Shown here: in pieces, positions 60,655-64,000 of the stretch
Position numbering within the stretch: the first letter of the stretch is position 1
Layout: the number at the start of each line of letters is the position of its first letter
Source: Panax quinquefolius
Lineage: Eukaryota; Streptophyta; Magnoliopsida; Apiales; Araliaceae
DNA length: 64,000 nt
Reading direction: 5' to 3'
NCBI GenBank assembly: GCA_020205615.1
Contig: CM035170.1
Span: forward strand, 113,932,253-113,996,252
Notes under the pieces: model-generated
What the model was told of the DNA's origin: nothing
The model's database searches: none
What the model saw: the letters and a program-made list of their open reading frames with translations, nothing else
Translations under genes and position numbers: made by a program

Positions 60655-63349
60655 CACAAAGACCGAAATTTTTTTAAATAAAAGGAATTTCCTTTATTTA
60701 TTATTTTGAAATAGTAAGGGTTGATTTGATTAATGTGGATAGTTAAGGGTTAAATCATAAATATTTCAAAATAATGAGTGGTTATAAAATATTCATTTTT
60801 GTCGGGGAATATTAGTTTGGTCGTGGAATATTAAATCTTTGTCGGGGAATATTAAATGCTGACGGTATGACCATGTGTGGGCCCCATAACGGAGCGATTG
60901 GATGAAGAAAGCAGACAAATATAAGTTGGTTAAAAATAGCGGGCGTAGTTATTCACAGATTAAAATTTGTTGGAATACCCGGTGGTTAAAATCGATGTCT
61001 GGCGTGGTTCTTGCGATAGCTTGCGGTATTACATGTATTGTTGAATTATTGATCCTTACGTAAGAAGGCACTACTCGATAATTTTTCACGATGAATTCTT
61101 ATTCGATATTTTATTTTATTGATTGATAATTCTTTGCGTTGATATTTTATATTATTGTTGATAATTGTCTTTGCACATTATCTCCATTATCGGATCAATA
61201 ATTCATATTATTTGAATAATATTATTAGATAGCATTATTGGCGATGTCTAGAAAGTTACATCGAGGAGAGGTTTGGTCACCTAATTGCGGCGATGAGGAG
61301 AAATCCTTATCGGAAAGCCCCTCTTTCACAGGAGCGGCACTGGTTGTCATAATTGTGATTACGTAATATTATTTGTGAATAATTAATTATTGATTCATAT
61401 GATAAAGAAATATTTATTTTATGTGGATATAAATGATGGATTTATTTATGTGGTTATAAATGAAGAAATTATTGTTGAGGTGTTTTATCGATTATTTTAC
61501 AGTTGGAGGTATTAAAAATTAAATCGGGGTTTTGAGATATATTGCGGGGGTTATAATTTTTAATCAAATAGTTGGATTGTGGTAATTTTTGGGTATGTTA
61601 TACATACATAAGTTGAGTATATGTCCACAAATTTTGAGCCGATTAAAAAATGCACGAATGATTTGTTATGAATTTTAAGAGGTGTCGATTAGGAAATTAG
61701 GGTTATAATTGATTTTGGTGGAAAATTCTAGAATTGAGTGGGCCCCACTTGTGGTTGGTGAAGAAATGTGCTGAATTTTATTTCAAATGTGGTGGGTGGC
61801 AATAGTAGCGAGGTAAAGCCATCGGTGGCTTGGTCGAAAATGCCTTGGTGGGCTAACATTTTCTATAAATAGAAATTTAAGTTAGAATTGAAAATCACAC
61901 GAAACAAAGTTTTCTCTCTTCTCTCTCTATATTATTGGCGTATTTTGTGAGTATTTAGATACTTTGAGAGTTCTTTATTCGATCTACAAGTTTCATTGAC
62001 ATCACTTGAGCCTTTCCTTAGAAATCTTGATTCTTTGAGGTAAGGGATATTATTTTTTTCGTAATGATATTATTTCTTGATATCATTATCTTTGAAATAT
62101 TGATCTGAAGTTTTTATCAAATTTGGAACTTTTTCATATCGGGGTTACTATTCATGAGTTCTTATTCACGAGTTCTTATTCATGAGTTCTTATTCACGAT
62201 TCTTATTCACGAGTACTATTAAATGAAGCGTGAAAATGTTTTTTTGTGGAATTTCTATCTTTTGGTGTAGATTTTACTATTCATGTATCGGCCTTTATTC
62301 ACGTATCTGACCTTTATTCACGTATCTGACCTTTATTCACGTATTGGCCTTATTCACATAAAAAATAAAATTTCTTCTTTTTGTCAAAACATCTATTTAC
62401 GGATACTAGCTTTGATTGTATCCATGTTTTGATCATTCTTGAATTTTACACCTTATGATTATTTTTGGGGTATTGTTGGACATGGATAAAACAAAATACG
62501 AATCCTTAATCCTTAATCCTTGTCATTTTGTTTCCTTTGGATTCGTTCTTTAAAATATTTTCATCATCCTCGGTCTTAAATGATGATATTATTGAATATC
62601 TTTGGCTGTAGTGCAAAGATGAATGATTCTGAAGAATATCTTTGGCTGTAGTGCTGAATGAGCAGTTGATGAATAAAAGATGATGAGCGGTGTTGAGATG
62701 AACATGAATGGTGATGAATATCTTTGGCTGTAGTGCAAAGATGAGCAGTGTTTGAGATGAACATGACCAAGTGATGAATATCTTTGGCTGTAGTGCAAAG
62801 ATGAATATTTGATTTGAGATGAATATTGATTGATTGTTACTGGGGATAAAATATTGATGATGAACTTTTAAATTCATCATAGATTATAGTAGATTTCATT
62901 CTCTACGTAACTCTTCTAATGAATTATTATTTCATTGCGAATATTGATTGAAAATTTGTTGTCTATTGTATTACTATTAAATTTTTCCTGTTGAAGACTA
63001 ACGATAATTTGTTGTATATTATCTTAGTCGTAATATTCTTTCTTGAGCTAGTTGAGCTCACCCTTTTTTCTTTTTGTTCCATTCTTCTCGGGAGGCGAGA
63101 ATATAAGCGATGCAAGTGGGGTATGGAATGAAGGTTTTAGAAAGGATTGTTTAGTAGTCCTCACCATTTTGTAAAATAATGTATCGATAAATGTGATGAG
63201 GATTTATTTGAGTATAAATATTATCAGAAGATAATATTTGTATTTAAACTCACATTTCTTGTTGTAATAATAAAGTTGTAGTTGTTTTTACATGTACCGT
63301 GTATTGTGATTTCGAGAATGGGTGATGTATACCTATTTTGGGGGCGTCG
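60655..63349 (+). repeat. 5' LTR of element B2
   Basis: About 2.69 kb and collinear with the B1 LTRs. The minisatellite at 62595-62810 is shorter (about five units), which accounts for part of the length difference. TATA word at 61864-61871. Confidence 0.8.
61864..61871 (+). promoter_or_regulatory. U3 TATA box of the B2 LTR
   Basis: TTTTCTATAAATAGAAA, in the same place as in B1 (8242). Confidence 0.4.
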
Positions 63350-63352
63350 CGG

Positions 63353-63367
63353 TTGGTATCGAGCTTA
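63353..63367 (+). other. Primer-binding site of B2
   Basis: TTGGTATCGAGCTTA, identical to B1, three bases after the LTR end. Confidence 0.7.
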
Positions 63368-63534
63368 GGATATGATCTGGCGGAGATCGGGGAATAGAAC
63401 TAGGAGGAGAGGCGAGTAAATCCTTGTTAAAGTGTGTCTACTAAGCTTATTTGTTAGTTGGTCGATTATATAGGGATATTATGTGATATATTGATTTCCT
63501 TAATTAACCCTTGTTTTATGGCGGTATTTGAGAA

Positions 63535-64000
63535 TGTCATTTGAGAATATTATGATGGAGTAAATGAGGTAGTGGAGATGCTGTCTTTACCAGCGAGGAG
63601 AGCGTCTACAGCAGTTTGGCAATGTTCCTCTGTGAACAACACTGTTGGCGAGATGATGAGCGAGGGGATGTTTAGAAGTTTTTTGCGGTTCATGCAAAAT
63701 CGAGACGAGGAGACTTCGTGTTCAAAAATCTGAGGAGAAATGATAGCAATTCACGGGTTATCACGCCCAAGCAGTTGAAGTTGGGACCACGAATTTAAGG
63801 AAAGCAGATCCGATCATGGCGGAAACATGGGTCAAACAAATTACCAAGATATTCGATGTCTTGGGATGCGCGGAGAACAGAAGGTTCCATTCGCCACCTT
63901 TATGTTAAAGTGGCGCGGCGGAATCTCTTGGTGGGAATGCGTGAAGCGTACCCATCCGGTACTTTTCGGCATGTCTTGGGGAGCGTTTGAGAGACTATTT
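63535..64000 (+). pseudogene. gag of B2, N-terminal part
   Basis: The sequence follows B1 gag from 10018: MSxENIM, GEMMSEGMFRSF, then IFDVLGCAENRRF and WWECVKRTHP in shifted frames. At least three frame changes occur in 460 bases. It is cut by the window end before the zinc knuckles. Confidence 0.65.

Larger units (their letters stand above)
60655..64000 (+). mobile_element. Ty3/gypsy element B2, 5' part, continues past the window
   Basis: The 5' LTR is followed by a leader and a gag like those of B1. The start has AAAGACCGAAA where B1 has TGTAAGACCCCGAAA, so the first bases are damaged. The rest lies beyond 64000. Confidence 0.8.

Overview
This window looks like nuclear DNA of a flowering plant, probably a eudicot. 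It is AT-rich and has spliced genes with GT-AG introns. It is packed with LTR retrotransposons primed by initiator-methionine tRNA, plus Stowaway-like MITEs and a TIR transposon. I cannot name the species. Nothing in it looks prokaryotic: there are no operons, CRISPR arrays or phage genes.

Layout. Positions 1-480 are retrotransposon LTR debris; 481-1671 hold a cyclophilin pseudogene fragment in unique-looking DNA. Positions 1682-22560 are a three-level nest: a non-autonomous TIR transposon split by a Ty3/gypsy element (A1, LTRs 2036-4436 and 19710-22107), which is split by a second Ty3/gypsy element (B1, LTRs 6960-9825 and 13872-16748). Positions 22571-28300 hold a possible exon, a Stowaway-like MITE, TRIM-like elements with LTRs of about 150 bp, and decayed gag and integrase fragments. 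Positions 28301-36352 carry a 13-exon gene for a TSL-kinase interacting protein 1 (TKI1)-like SANT-domain protein, with two apparent frameshifts. Positions 39358-44043 carry a complete 9-exon CDC48 gene (806 codons), the only clearly intact protein-coding gene. Positions 44044-48650 are gene-poor. Positions 48651-58898 are a minus-strand element (A2) plus an LTR fragment. Positions 58899-63349 are two head-to-head LTRs of the B type, the second being the 5' LTR of an element (B2) that runs off the window.

How the parts relate. TKI1 and CDC48 lie in the same orientation about 3 kb apart and form a small gene island between retrotransposon blocks. Families A and B share architecture: long LTRs (2.3-2.9 kb), the same primer site, a gag with zinc knuckles, and a pol with protease and integrase. 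Where pol can be followed, most of reverse transcriptase and RNase H is missing, so these copies look non-autonomous.

The most unusual observations are a tandem duplication inside A1 whose junction is a 15-base word resembling the element's own LTR/primer-site junction, and families of short hairpin-forming repeats inside the LTRs, including a 57-bp array open on both strands. Paired LTRs differ mostly by small indels at CG or CNG words, which may be an assembly artefact in methylated repeats. I did not find a convincing new biological system beyond these.
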